DNA of 64,000 bases from an uncultured bacterium (lineage in GTDB: Bacteria; Patescibacteriota; Gracilibacteria; Absconditabacterales; Absconditicoccaceae). Below are positions 12,109 to 22,151 of the stretch, one piece after another. The notes under the pieces are model-generated. The model did no database searches. It worked only from the letters and a program-made list of their open reading frames with translations, and was not told the origin of the DNA. The first letter of the stretch is position 1. Every line of letters begins with the position of its first letter. The DNA is taken from contig CAMJSB010000005.1 in assembly GCA_946408385.1 (NCBI GenBank), positions 1 through 64,000 on the forward strand, in the 5' to 3' direction. A program made the position numbers and the translations under genes.

Positions 12109-12354
12109 CTACCCAGGAATGTCTAATTTTTGCAAAAATATTTTCCATCTTTTTTGTAAAATACTATGAAAAAATAAGCAACTAAGGAAATGATATATAC
12201 TACCTGCAATCGGTAGGCTCATACATAGGAATAAACATACCCCTACTAGGGACATTATACCCACCCCTAAAGGATAAGTACCCCAGAAAGGAAACACCCT
12301 TTTTAAGAATAGTACAAAATTTTTACCAATATTTTCCACCACGGAATAAAGCAC
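12109..12354 (-). CDS. Small membrane protein of the island
   Basis: 81 residues from a GTG start to TAG. No better start exists after the upstream in-frame TAA. A hydrophobic region of about 40 residues (GIMSLVGVCLFLCMSLPIAG and LSCLFFHSIL) suggests two membrane segments with basic ends. No family recognised. It lies between the hsd operon and the rep gene group. The start codon is the least certain part. Confidence 0.5.
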   Translation of the reverse strand: MLYSVVENIGKNFVLFLKRVFPFWGTYPLGVGIMSLVGVCLFLCMSLPIAGSIYHFLSCLFFHSILQKRWKIFLQKLDIPG

Positions 12355-12430
12355 AGGCTCTCATTTATGAGAGTATGGGTAAGGAGATTTTTACTAAATA
12401 GAAATTGTAAGATATTTTCACAATAAAAAA

Positions 12431-12455
12431 AGTAACCCTCTCTTAAAAGGGCTAC
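12431..12455 (-). terminator. Terminator of the rep transcription unit
   Basis: GTAGCCCTTTT and AGAGAGGGTTAC pair imperfectly around AAG and are followed on the minus strand by TTTTTTT. Confidence 0.65.
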
Positions 12456-12475
12456 CATATTTTATATACTCTTTC

Positions 12476-12883
12476 CTAGCAAGTCTTTACATTATCCCAT
12501 AGAGTATGCTCATTCTCCTTTGGTTTAAATTCTGCACTAACCAATTCATTCACTCCTTTCTCATCCCATTTTTTCAACTCATCCATATTCATAGCATATA
12601 CTGGATAGGTAACAAATCCTGAATGTACATAGTCTACTAATTCTCCCAGATTATACTTTTTAATAAATTCCTCAGCTGTTGGTAAATTGTTTACATCTAC
12701 TGCCATATAATTTTGATAATCAAAAGGTTCAATAAAAACTGATAGGTCTGAATAAAATTCTCAATCTGTAGTGTAAAGTAAAATAGCAATCTGACCATTC
12801 GTCACGTAAGAATTAACACCAAGTTTGATTGCTTCGTCTTGGTCGTCATAGCTGTGTTTGATATACATAGTGTTCTGTTTCAT
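12476..12883 (-). CDS. Hypothetical island protein (135 residues)
   Basis: ATG at 12883 to TAG. It begins MKQNTMYIKHSYDDQDEAIK and has one UGA Gly. The N-terminal half looks like a beta-rich fold (IAILLYTTDGEFYSDLSVFI), the C-terminal half helical (LPTAEEFIKKYNLGEL). It lies 18 bases downstream of rep and is probably co-transcribed with it. It recalls small conserved proteins of plasmids and integrative elements (for example DUF4313-type), but I cannot confirm this. Confidence 0.6.
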
Positions 12884-12901
12884 TTGATATGTAGTTAAAA
12901 A

Positions 12902-13909
12902 CTAAATAGAAAGTGGTTCCATCTGTTCTACTACCTCAGATAAGTCTATAGCTTTCTTCTGAGATATTTCAACTGTCTGTTCTGTTTCTTCTGTTTGTAT
13001 GTACTCATCCTCAAAGTATTCCAATGTTTTCTCCACAAAATTCTTGTCTTCATCTGTAGGTTTACTATCCAACTTCCATCCTCTGAATATTCCATATGTA
13101 GAGAAGAAATGATATTTCCTTGTATGTTGTAATTCAATAAGCTCTACCAAATGAGGTACATCTAAGGTAGAAAATTTAACCGCATATTTGAATACTTCTC
13201 CAATTCCTTTTCTATCAAAGTATCCATCCGTTACAGTAATCTCTCTCATAGAAACCTGATAGCTGTCTTTCGTTATTTCGTGCCATTCATTTTGTAAATC
13301 CTCGTTTAACTCTATTCTTTTACCAAATAGATATATAACTTTAGTTGGTAGCTTTTTGTCACTACAAGCTAGTATATGTATATGAGGGTGCCATCATCCC
13401 TTTTCACTTTGGGTCACTTCAATAGAGCAGATTAGTCAATCAAAGTTATTCATAAAGCTCTTTGTTTTTTGTTCTGGTCTCTTTCAGTTTCTATACCTTT
13501 TAGCCACTTTCCCTTTCGCAGTACATAGCTTATCCATTACCGTTTTCAGACTTTGGCTACTGTTATGTCTCACAGTTAAAGTTATATGGTACCAATGTTT
13601 ATCATACAGTCTATACTGTTGTATTCATTGCTCAAACCTCTGTATCATCCTAATACTTCTCCTAGTACTACACGCTAAACAAAACTTGTCGTACTTGCAA
13701 AAATTAGCCCCATATAGTCTTTGTTCCCCATTAAGATAGTCACGGAACTTCAACACATTACAACACTCTCTAATCCTGGTACTTTTGAATGCTGACCCTA
13801 GCAAATATGGTTTATGTTGTAGGATGTATTCTACTACTTCTTTTTTCTTTTGTTGACTAAGCTCCATCTTAGCTACAGTCCTTTCTATAACGTCACCTTT
13901 TTGCACCAT
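12902..13909 (-). CDS. rep: Rolling-circle replication initiator (Rep_1 family)
   Basis: 335 residues. The metal-binding HUH motif reads GWHPHIHIL (His174 and His176), with Gly from UGA. The nicking motif EVFKYAVKF (Tyr242, Lys245) corresponds to the Y-x-x-K of pC194-type Rep proteins. A Cys-rich N-terminal region (FCKYDKFCLACSTRR) may bind zinc. These enzymes nick one strand at a double-strand origin and start rolling-circle replication. A likely origin lies just upstream at 13939-13968. Its presence together with an integrase suggests the element replicates when excised. Confidence 0.85.
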
Positions 13910-13938
13910 CTCTAATAATATATAGACTAAAATAGTTT

Positions 13939-13968
13939 GAGCCTCTTAGTCATTATATCTCAAGGCTC
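13939..13968 (-). other. Candidate double-strand origin (dso) of the element
   Basis: On the minus strand GAGCCT and AGGCTC form a perfect 6-bp stem around a loop that contains CTTGAGATA. pC194-type plasmids are nicked at CTTGATA (established knowledge), so this is a one-base variant. It lies 30 bases upstream of the rep start, a usual place for such an origin. Inference only. Confidence 0.45.
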
Positions 13969-14383
13969 TCCAAATAACCATAGGTTTTTCTTAGTTTGCC
14001 CCTATCCTAAAAGGGTTTTTGTCGCGCGCGGGTCAAATTTCTTAATTTAGAATTATGTTCTACCAAAGAGACAACCCCCTAACGAATACGGCAGATGAAC
14101 CCCAAGGGGGAGCAGTACTCCCTCTTAATCTGTGATTTCTTTTCATACGACTTTATTTAGTAGATAAATACTGTGTTTCTGTGTGAGCTATTTATTCTTC
14201 ATATTATTTGATACCCATACTCTGTTATAATATTGGACTAAATTACAAAAAATCATACACGGCTTTTAAGTGGTGTAATGTACACAATCTATTGATACGC
14301 GCAAAAATATCCCTATTATTATAAATCCATAACATTAGGGGTTTAACATTTTTGTTGTTATCTCCACCAGAATTGATATTAAA
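13969..14383. other. Gene-free right end of the mobile element
   Basis: About 400 bases without a supportable gene. It holds CCCTATCCTAAAAGGG, an unusual TCGCGCGCGGGTC stretch near 14022, and a partial relative of the GC-rich palindrome starting ACAACCCCCT at 14071 with CCCCAAGGGGG following. The right attachment site of the element should lie here, but I see no long copy of the ssrA 3' end. Confidence 0.4.
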
Positions 14384-14412
14384 AAAACCGTTCGATAAAG
14401 AACGATTTTTTA
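14384..14412 (-). terminator. Terminator of the collar-like gene
   Basis: The stem CGTTC / GAACG is followed on the minus strand by CGG and then a run of T, about 33 bases after the stop at 14445. Confidence 0.7.
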
Positions 14413-14444
14413 TTTTGCTGTATTCTTATTCTAGAGATTGGAGT

Positions 14445-15122
14445 TTATGATTTTCTACAGTATAAAACTCTCACATAAGGATTTAAAATATTAACACTTT
14501 TTGTTTCACTGACTCAGACTATATCCGGAGATGTTCTTACTCCATACTTCCAATTAGTATTACCATTTTGCTGTGAAGCACACTTCATATCTCAATCACG
14601 TTTAATCTCTTCGAAACATAGATTATTGGACTCATTTGTCATATCTTTTCAAGCTGTAGGGAATTTATTTGTCTCCCGATCAACAACTATAGGTCTAGTG
14701 TTAGAGTTATCTCAAAAGTTTCCTACAGAACTAAAACGAATATAGTGTTGATGTGGAGGTATATTATTGACCGTTAAAGTGACTAAAGAATTTCCTCAAG
14801 CTTTTCAGAAATCATAAGATGAACCCATTAAGAATCTTCAATCTGCATCTGTATATCTAACCCATCAGTCAGGACAAGAAGTTCTATCTGCGAAAGCCAT
14901 AATAGCTCACGCAGGAATAGCATCATATTGTAGCTTATCCATCAGAATATTCCATTCACTCTCATCTAATACCTTATCACTAGAAGTAGTTTGTCGTTCG
15001 GTATAAGAACTGTTTTTGGTTAAAGAGGAAGCAGCGAATACAGCCAATCAGCAAGTCAAAAAGAAAATAATAGCGGATAAAATAGTCCAGATTTTTCATG
15101 AATGAATAGCCTTTTTCATCAT
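14445..15122 (-). CDS. Secreted phage-tail-collar-like protein
   Basis: 225 residues. A basic start and hydrophobic stretch (IWTILSAIIFFLTCGLAVFA) form a signal or anchor. The outer part has the pattern of tail-collar / fibre-tip domains: IPAGAIMAFADRTSCPDGW, then GRFLMGSS, LTVNNIPPHQHY and the closing NILNPYVRVLYC. Such domains trimerise and bind surfaces in phages; here the protein is carried by a bacterial-type exported protein with its own terminator. It may serve in attachment. It lies directly downstream of a small RNA gene. Domain call is fair, role is inferred. Confidence 0.7.
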
Positions 15123-15135
15123 TATCTTTTAAGAA

Positions 15136-15266
15136 ATAAAAAACGCACCCTGATATGGGTGCTCTCATTATAAGGTAAATGGATTCACCAGAAATGTCCA
15201 CATACCAAGATGCGTATTTTTTCTGGTAAGCCAAAATCATGGGATTTATTACCTTAATGAGAGCGT
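15136..15266 (-). ncRNA. Structured small RNA candidate, 6S-like shape
   Basis: About 130 nt with its own promoter and terminator. A long hairpin is closed by GCTCTCATTA-AGGTAA / TTACCTTATAATGAGAGC (arms 15161-15177 and 15248-15264). It is interrupted by a large bubble (21 nt against 8 nt), then continues with ACCAGAAA / TTTCTGGT and an apical loop. A terminator stem GCACCC / GGGTGC with a T run follows. A closing stem, central bubble and terminal stem is the shape of 6S RNA, but the molecule is short and I cannot confirm the family. Confidence 0.55.
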
Positions 15267-15270
15267 CTAA

Positions 15271-15298
15271 ATTGTATAAACTCATAATATATTTTCAA
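15271..15298 (-). promoter_or_regulatory. Promoter of the small RNA at 15.2 kb
   Basis: -35 TTGAAA (15293-15298), 16-base spacer, -10 TACAAT (15271-15276). Transcription would begin at about 15266, the base of the hairpin. Confidence 0.6.
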
Positions 15299-15428
15299 TA
15301 GATTTTAATTAAAAAAATCCTTCCTAACGGAATGGCAATTATCATTATAATTTTTCTACTCACTTACATCATTATCAATAATCACACTATATTGTAAATA
15401 CATCAAAGTTAGAATTTCCATTATAAAA

Positions 15429-16313
15429 TTAGTGATGATGTCCTGATTCAGATTTTATATTTTTTAAATCACATTTTTTATCATCACAATTTTCATTTTT
15501 GAGTTCTAATTCTATTGTAGAATGGCAGATTTTATGTTCTTGTAATTCTTCTTTTACTCTATGCTTTACTTCTTCACTGTATTTTTCTACAACTACATGT
15601 AATGTGGCGAAATTATTGTATCAATCTATACTCCTTACATGAATATGGTGAACATCTTTTACTCATTCTACTTGCAATATATGATTTTTAATTTCATCAA
15701 TATCAATTCAATCAGGTATTTTTTCTAAAAATAGGTTTACTATTTCTTTTAAATTTTTGGTAGCATGATATAGGATAAATAAAGCTACGCATATAGAAAG
15801 TATAGGATCTATTATACTAATATTTGTGAATTTCATTAATATTGATCATATTAACACCACAATCCATCATAAAACATCTTCTAACATATGAAGATTAACA
15901 GACTTTTGATTCAATGAATTTCCACGACTAGTAACATAACTAGCTATAGAATTAACAATAACTCAGAATATAGCAAAAATTATCATACCATTATAATTTA
16001 TTTCCACTGGAGTTATGATTCTATTAATTGATTCATATATTACGAACATTGAACCGAATAGGAGAATCGATGTAGTAATTACACTTCCAATTACTGAATA
16101 TCTAATATATCCGTACGTATGATTTTTATCAGGTTTTTTCTTGCTTTTTTTCTCCAAAAAATAGGAAATTCCAATACTTAGAGCATCTCATAAATCATGG
16201 ATAGAATCTGATAAAATGGATATACTTCATGTAAATAATCAACCAAAAAATTCAAATATTGAAAATGAGATATTTAGAATAAATGCAATTAAAATATTTT
16301 TTTCAGTTTTCAT
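15429..16313 (-). CDS. Cation diffusion facilitator (metal exporter) 1
   Basis: 294 residues with five to six membrane segments. The two metal-site motifs of CDF proteins are present: SDSIHDLGDAL (HxxxD) in segment 2 and NLHMLEDVLW (HxxxD) in segment 5. A cytoplasmic C-terminal domain follows and the protein ends in a His- and Cys-rich tail (CDDKKC, GHHH). CDF proteins export Zn, Mn, Fe or Co in exchange for protons. It is the last gene of a three-gene unit, 36 bases after the second CDF gene. Confidence 0.9.
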
Positions 16314-16349
16314 ATCATATGTTAGAATGGGTAATAAATATCGTTTTAG

Positions 16350-17450
16350 CTAATCACTAATATCAGTGTCAATTATTGCAGTATAATCATAACCAGGATA
16401 GTTCTTTTTCATTTCTTTTTTGATTTCTTTTAATACTTTTTCAGGATGTTCTTCCTCAAAATCAAAGATTACGTCAAATGAAATAGTTTTTGTGGATTCG
16501 TCTACATAAAATCAGTGCATTTGTAGAATTTTATCATGCTTTTTAAGGATTTCTGATAATGTGTTTTTAATTTCTCAGTATTCTCAACTATCATTACTCG
16601 CATAAATTCAAATTGTCATAACTATTCATAGTTTGTTATACACATCTACTATAATCTCTCTAGTTAATCTATGAATCTCTTTGGCTGTCATGTCGTCTCT
16701 CACTTGAATGTGAGCGGTTCAGATGACTTTATTTGGTCCATAACTATGTAAAGCTAAGTCGTAAACTCATAAAACTTCATCAAAACCCTGAATCTTTGAT
16801 CTTAATTTTTGAGTTAATTCTGAGTCAGCTCTGATTCCTATCATTTCATTTATTGTATCCTTCAATATTTCATATGCAGCTTTGATAATGAAAATGGAAA
16901 TGATAACTCACAAATATCCCTCTAATCAAATATTAAAGAAAATGCTGATTAATGCGGCGATAAATGTAGATAACGAAAGAACACTATCACTAATTGCATC
17001 AGTTCCACTAGCTATCAAACTTCCAGAATTCAGCTTTTTTCACTGATTTTTTACATATCTTCATAGGAATATTTTCACAAATACACCAACAAGCACGACT
17101 GCTAGAGTTACAATCGTATAATTAGTTTCTTCAGGGTGAATAATTTTTTCAATAGACTCTTTGAATGCTGCAAGTCATGCAGTTAAGATGATAACAGCAA
17201 TAATTACAGAAGCAAAATATTCAATTCTTCCATGTCAGTATGGATGTTCTTTGTCAGGCTTTTTTGCTGAGAGTTTCGTTCAGATAATCGTAACAACTGA
17301 TGAAATTACATCACTCAAATTGTTTACTGCATCTAAAATAATGGCAATAGAATTTGATAAAAATCAGACTATTGCTTTAAAAATTACCAAAACTATGTTT
17401 GTAATAATTCAGATATAACTGACTTTGATTATTTGCTTATCTCTATTCAT
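16350..17450 (-). CDS. Cation diffusion facilitator (metal exporter) 2
   Basis: 366 residues. Motifs: LDAVNNLSDVISS in segment 2, HPYGHGRIEYFAS in the loop and SGTDAISDSVLS in segment 5, as in the MntE/FieF-like branch of CDF. The C-terminal cytoplasmic domain is longer than in its neighbour and seems duplicated (two domains of about 75 residues). The stop of the upstream FAD oxidase is 18 bases away, so they share a transcript. The pair with different metal-site residues (HxxxD against NxxxD/DxxxD) suggests different metals. Confidence 0.9.
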
Positions 17451-17468
17451 AACTTAAAAATCATTCAA

Positions 17469-18617
17469 CTAAAATCCAAATACATCATTAGAATCCCATT
17501 TTTCTTTAATAGATTTAATCTGATTTTTTTCCTGTTCAGATAGATATTTCTGTTTTTTCTTTCAGATTCAATGTTCTCATGATACATTTCATCATAATTC
17601 TTGAACTAATGTATACATATCATCCATTAATTCTTTCTGCTCTGAATTGAAATGTGGATGTAAAACTCATATTCAGATATGCCCATAAACAGGAATATTA
17701 TTATTTTCACACCATTTGAATAATTCATCTATATTTTCATGGAGTTCTGGATCTTCAATCTGTGGATATCATAAATTCACAGTAGCAGGGTAGCAAGCAT
17801 CTCTTTTTGCCCAGATTTCTTTAATCTCATTTTTATCTGTGATTTCTCCATCAGTTGAATTTTCATATTCTACGATTACATAATATTTATTTTCTAGTCA
17901 AACAGCTTGAGATACTTGTGGATTGATAATTTCTAATGCAGAAAGTTCAGAATTTTTTTTGCTTTTCACACTTTCTACAAACATCAAAGCATTATCTAAA
18001 TTATCAAAATCTTTAAAAGTCAGACTCGTTGATTCAGGTTTCTTTATAAGTCTTAGTTTAGCATTCAAAATAATTCCTAAACCTCATTCAGCTCAGAAAA
18101 AATCTTTAGCATCATTAGCATTGAAAGTCTGAATTTTGATTTCTTTATTTTCATCTACAGTCAAAATTTCCATCTCTTCTACCCATTTCTCCATTTTTCA
18201 ATATTTGATAGCTCTCATTCATGCTCAATTAGTCGCAATCATCCCACCGATTTGGGCAGATGCATGAGATCATAATTGAACAGGGAAATATAAGTCGTAT
18301 TTATCTAATATTTCATTCAATTCATCAGTAGTTAATCATGGTTCAACTGTTATGCTTGATGCATTTTGCTCTAAAATTTTATTCAAAGCTGATAAATCAA
18401 TTACGATAGTATTTTTACTAGGTAAGCAGTTTCAAACTAGGTTAGTTCCTCATGCTCTACAGACTATTTTTTTATTTTCTTTCACGGCATTCTCTACGAT
18501 TTCAATTACTTCATTTCTATTTTTAGGTAAAAATACTTCAGTTTTTTCATTATTCTCAAAATGTGAAGCATCAGTATTGTAGATTAAGTTATGTAGTGGA
18601 TCGTTGTATGATTGCAT
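17469..18617 (-). CDS. FAD-linked oxidase (lactate/glycolate oxidase D-like subunit)
   Basis: 382 residues. The FAD-binding_4 domain carries RAGGTNLVGNCLPSKNTIVI, the G-rich GSHASAQIGGMIATNGAG segment and FFGAEGGLGII. The C-terminal domain ends with the conserved GNVSGEHGIGKKK signature. Typical GlcD or D-lactate dehydrogenases have 450 or more residues, so this is compact and stops soon after the signature. The oxidase would take electrons from a 2-hydroxy acid and pass them to Fe-S/CCG partners; such partners are encoded at 20343-21457. It heads a unit with two metal exporters. Confidence 0.87.
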
Positions 18618-18762
18618 TGAAATTTAGTTTTACGGATTAAATTAGTCAAAATTATAAAAATTGGTTATTTTTTATCAAGATTTAGTGAAGTTGAAATTTT
18701 ATTTGACAATTGATGAGTTTTATATATTATCATGGTGCTCTTGATTTTATACAAGATTTATT

Positions 18763-19533
18763 ATGAAAATGTGATTTAGAGTTTCTGCACTTTCAAAAAT
18801 ATTGCTTTTAATGGTATGTTTTATTATTTTTTTAGTTGTATTGTTAATCATATTTGATTCAGAGGAATGTTCTGATATGGATGTACAAGGTGTTTACAGT
18901 GGAGAAATAAAAAATATAATTAATACATGATGAGAATATTGTATAATTAATATGGGTGTTACAGAAGATGGAGTGTTTTGCTGAGACATACAAAATTGAA
19001 CAGGAAAATACCATCATAAAAACGGAAATATTTATATATGAGAATTTAAGGATTGAAAGAGAAATTGATATTGAGTGATGCTATATGGAAGTTGATCATA
19101 TTTAAGTTGAGACGTATATAAATGATTTTGGAAAGATAATCAAAAAGAATGAAGTTGAGTTTATTATTTTTTTGATTGATCAATATTTACTTGAACTCGG
19201 ATTAATTGAAAACCTAATTGATATGCAGAGGTTGTTTCCAGTCAATGAACTGTCTATAAATGAGAATATAAAAATTGAATGAAAGAATGATATTGAGTAT
19301 ATGACCTAATAGATTTTATATATGAATGAGAAATGAGATGATGATACCCAAATTGAAAATGAAAAATAATTGCGAATGGATGTAGCTTAGAGTCAACTTT
19401 TAAAGGTGTTATAGTTTATGGAAAATATGTTATAAAATGTAATGATGTCGTAGTAAAAGAGGGGGAAATACCAACTGATAAGGAATTACTTATAATTGGT
19501 AATTTTGTCGAAAAAGATTTTAATTTTATGTAA
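18763..19533 (+). CDS. Membrane-anchored MORN-repeat protein
   Basis: 256 residues. One N-terminal membrane anchor (ILLLMVCFIIFLVVLLIIF) is followed by about six MORN repeats, for example YIGEFKDGKRNGYGVMLYGS and YKGEYKNGMKEGYGVYD. Nearly all diagnostic Gly residues of the repeats are UGA codons; with a standard reading the gene falls apart. MORN repeats in other organisms bind lipids or act as scaffold. The next gene overlaps or abuts (TAATG), so both are co-expressed. Confidence 0.88.
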
Positions 19534-19541
19534 TGTTTATT

Positions 19542-20306
19542 ATGTCGAATTTATCTATAAAATGTCCGTATTGTGGGAAAAAAGTTAGAGAACCTTTCGA
19601 ATTTTGTAATTATTGTTGAAAAAGTTTATCTCGATGAGAAAAAATGAATATCAAGAATTCTGTGGATGCAGAAAAAATAATGGAAAAAAATTCAGAATTT
19701 GTATGTATAAATTGTAAAAGTCTTATCGAAGAATGAGAAGAAAAATGCTCCCATTGTTGATTAGAATTAATATGGAATTTACCTAATAATGATGAATATG
19801 TAAAGAATTTGAGAAAAATCATTTATGTTGACTATGATATTAATTGACAGAAAATTGAAGATAAATTTAATTATTATAAAAACGAGGTATTTTATAAAAA
19901 TGATATACCATCAAAATTTAATTATTATTTTCGAAGATATTTGGTGGTTATTTGTTTTTTACTTTTGGGTGTCATATTATGAATTATTCCATTATGTCTA
20001 CTGTTTGGTGGAAAGAAACCACGAAATAAATATTTACTGGTAAAAAAAGATGTTATCTGAATTTATGAAAAATGATGAATACGTTCTGATAATAAAGATT
20101 TTTTTAGTAAAAGTGATATAACTGGAATTACGGTTAAATTGGGTAATAAAAGCAAAAAGAATTCTGTAAATATTTACATAAAATGTGATGATGATAAGCG
20201 AAAAGACTATCCATCTGGTATTTTTCATAATGTATATGAATTGGATAAGTTGGTAGAAACTCTAAATAAATATTGATACAATGTAAAAAAAGAGTATATG
20301 GATTAG
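19542..20306 (+). CDS. Double zinc-ribbon membrane protein
   Basis: 254 residues (257 if it starts at the overlapping ATG at 19533). Two zinc ribbons lie at the N-terminus: CPYCGKK...CNYCGKS and CINCKS...CSHCGLE. One or two membrane segments follow (YLVVICFLLLGVILGIIPLCL) and then a domain of about 90 residues resembling a PH-like fold (KYLLVKKDVIGIYEKGGIRSDN). No specific family recognised. Translational coupling with the MORN gene suggests a common membrane-associated complex. Confidence 0.75.
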
Positions 20307-20342
20307 TTGATTAAAATTTCTATGGAGATAATAATAAAAATT

Positions 20343-20726
20343 CTAGCAACAATATAACTTATCAGGAGTTTTAGTTCATTCTTCAACTTTTCAGAATGGA
20401 TTTCTATATTTTTCTATATTCTCAACCATTTCTTGATTCTCCTTTGAAACGAATCAGCTTTTTACTATTTCTTCTCTAGCTTTGATAACATTGAATCAGC
20501 ATTTTATAGGACATACAGCTACACAAGCTTCACATCCGTTACAATATTCAAAAAAATATTTTCAATCAATTTTCACTTTATTATCCACAAATGCATCAAT
20601 AGAAATATTTTTAGCTCTTGGAGAAGCTATTTCATCTTTCAAAATTTTATAAGCAGGACAAACATTTCTACATAATCAGCAATGAGAACATATAGCATTT
20701 GGATCTCTAACAACTCTTTCTGCCAT
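20343..20726 (-). CDS. Iron-sulfur protein with two 4Fe-4S sites (GlcF N-terminal half)
   Basis: 127 residues. Two ferredoxin motifs CSHCGLCRNVCP and CNGCEACVAVCP mark a dicluster domain like the N-terminal part of GlcF, LldF or HdrC. Its ATG overlaps the stop of the CCG-domain gene by TAATG, so the two are translated together and form one functional GlcF split into two chains. It would relay electrons from the FAD oxidase. Confidence 0.88.
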
Positions 20727-21457
20727 TATTTCTCTTTTTTAGATTCTAAAATTATCTCAGAAAATTCTTTCACTTCCACATTCTTGGCATGTTTTCTGAA
20801 TTGAAAATAACACATTGGACAAGGACTAGTCATGCTTGCTCATTCTGGTATTTCAGACAATACTTGATTACAAATCTTTTCAGATAATTCTGGATTATTA
20901 TTTACGAGTCAGCCTCCTCATCCACAGCACATAGAATTTTCTCTATTGTGACTTAATTCATTCACTTTATAGCCGCATTTATTCAGTATTTCTCTAGGTT
21001 CTTCATATATTCCAGAAAGCCTTCCTAAATGGCAAGGATCATGATATGTTATCTCTTTCAGAACATCTTTATTTTTCAGTTTTTTCTCATTTCTTTTGAT
21101 TGTTTGTGTGATATGTTCTACCTTGATTCAATGTTCTTCTTCTAGTTTGTATTGATATTTAAGCACATTATAACAAGCAGGGCAGTTGGTAATTATTAAA
21201 CCAACAGCATGTTCCTTAAAAATCTGAATATTCTTTGCTTTAATTTTTTCATAAGCATCTTTCATTCCTGCTCTCAAAACTGGGCTTCCACAGCAGTATT
21301 CTTTATCAGATAATTTGATAAAATCAATTCAAAGCTCATGCAAAATATCCTCGTAATTCTTTTGAATTTCAGGCAAAAGAGCTTTGGTTAAGCAACCAGG
21401 ATAATACAAAGTATTTGATCCTAATATTTTATCTAAGAATGATTTGAAAAACGACAT
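20726..21457 (-). CDS. Cysteine-rich CCG-domain protein (GlcF/HdrB C-terminal half)
   Basis: 243 residues with two CCG domains: YYPGCLTKA ... YCCGSP and YHDPCHLGR ... MCCGGGGG. CCG domains bind unusual Fe-S clusters or heme b and act in lactate, glycolate and heterodisulfide enzymes. First gene of a two-gene unit with the dicluster protein. The two together with the FAD oxidase at 17469-18617 rebuild a GlcD-GlcF type enzyme. Confidence 0.87.
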
Positions 21458-21564
21458 GTTCAGTATTTTTTAGCATAAATATCATTCTTGAAATATAGAA
21501 ATTTCATTGAATATATCAAATAGAAATTTATCATGAATCAGATTTATATCGTATCATTTTACAG

Positions 21565-22092
21565 ATGAATAATCCATATTTGATTGAGCATCTCCGCAGT
21601 ATTCCAGATTTTCCTATCAAGGGGATAAATTTCCGTGATGTTACTACACTTTATAAGGATGCGAAATGTATGCAAATTATGGTAGATGAGCTTTATGAAC
21701 TCTACAAAGATAAAGGAATTACCAAAATAGTCTGAATAGAAAGTCGTGGATTTGTGATGGCTTCAGCTTTAGCTGTTAAATTGTGAGCATGAGTAGTTTT
21801 AGCTCGTAAACCATGAAAACTGCCAGCAAAGACAGTAAGTGAAGAATACGAAAAGGAATATGGAAAAGATTGTATTGAAATTCATGAGGATGCAATTGAT
21901 GAAAATGATGTGGTATTGCTTCATGATGATTTATTGGCTACATGATGAACGATGAAAGCTACTTACGACTTAGTCAAAAGATTTAACCCAAAAAATATAT
22001 TCATCAATTTCCTTATTGAGATTACAGATGAAGGACTACATTGAAGAGATTTGTTTGACGGAATTGAATTAACTACACTTATGAAATTATAG
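21565..22092 (+). CDS. apt: Adenine phosphoribosyltransferase
   Basis: 175 residues, standard length. N-terminal [20 protein letters not shown] is diagnostic for Apt, [15 protein letters not shown] is the base-binding region, and [15 protein letters not shown] is the PRPP motif. Apt converts adenine plus PRPP to AMP, which could feed the AMP phosphorylase encoded at 53568-55250. A terminator follows 15 bases after the stop. Confidence 0.95.
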
Positions 22093-22106
22093 AAAAATCT
22101 GAATAT

Positions 22107-22138
22107 AAAAAATGCCGTCATTCAGACAGCATTTTTTT
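22107..22138. terminator. Bidirectional terminator between apt and the Trx-CcdA gene
   Basis: AATGCCGTC attca GACAGCATT with T runs on both strands between convergent genes. Confidence 0.8.
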
Positions 22139-22151
22139 GATTAGTTATTTA

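Noticed and set aside
2650..14349. AGGGGTTTGACAT at 2650 and AGGGGTTTAACAT at 14337 as attachment-site direct repeats
   Set aside because: The match is short with one mismatch, and the first copy is inside the recombinase gene. Serine recombinases need only a tiny core, so this is not evidence.
14980..15285. 101-residue minus-strand frame starting at 15285
   Set aside because: It contains the -10 box, the long hairpin and the terminator of the small RNA, and then overlaps the collar-like gene out of frame.
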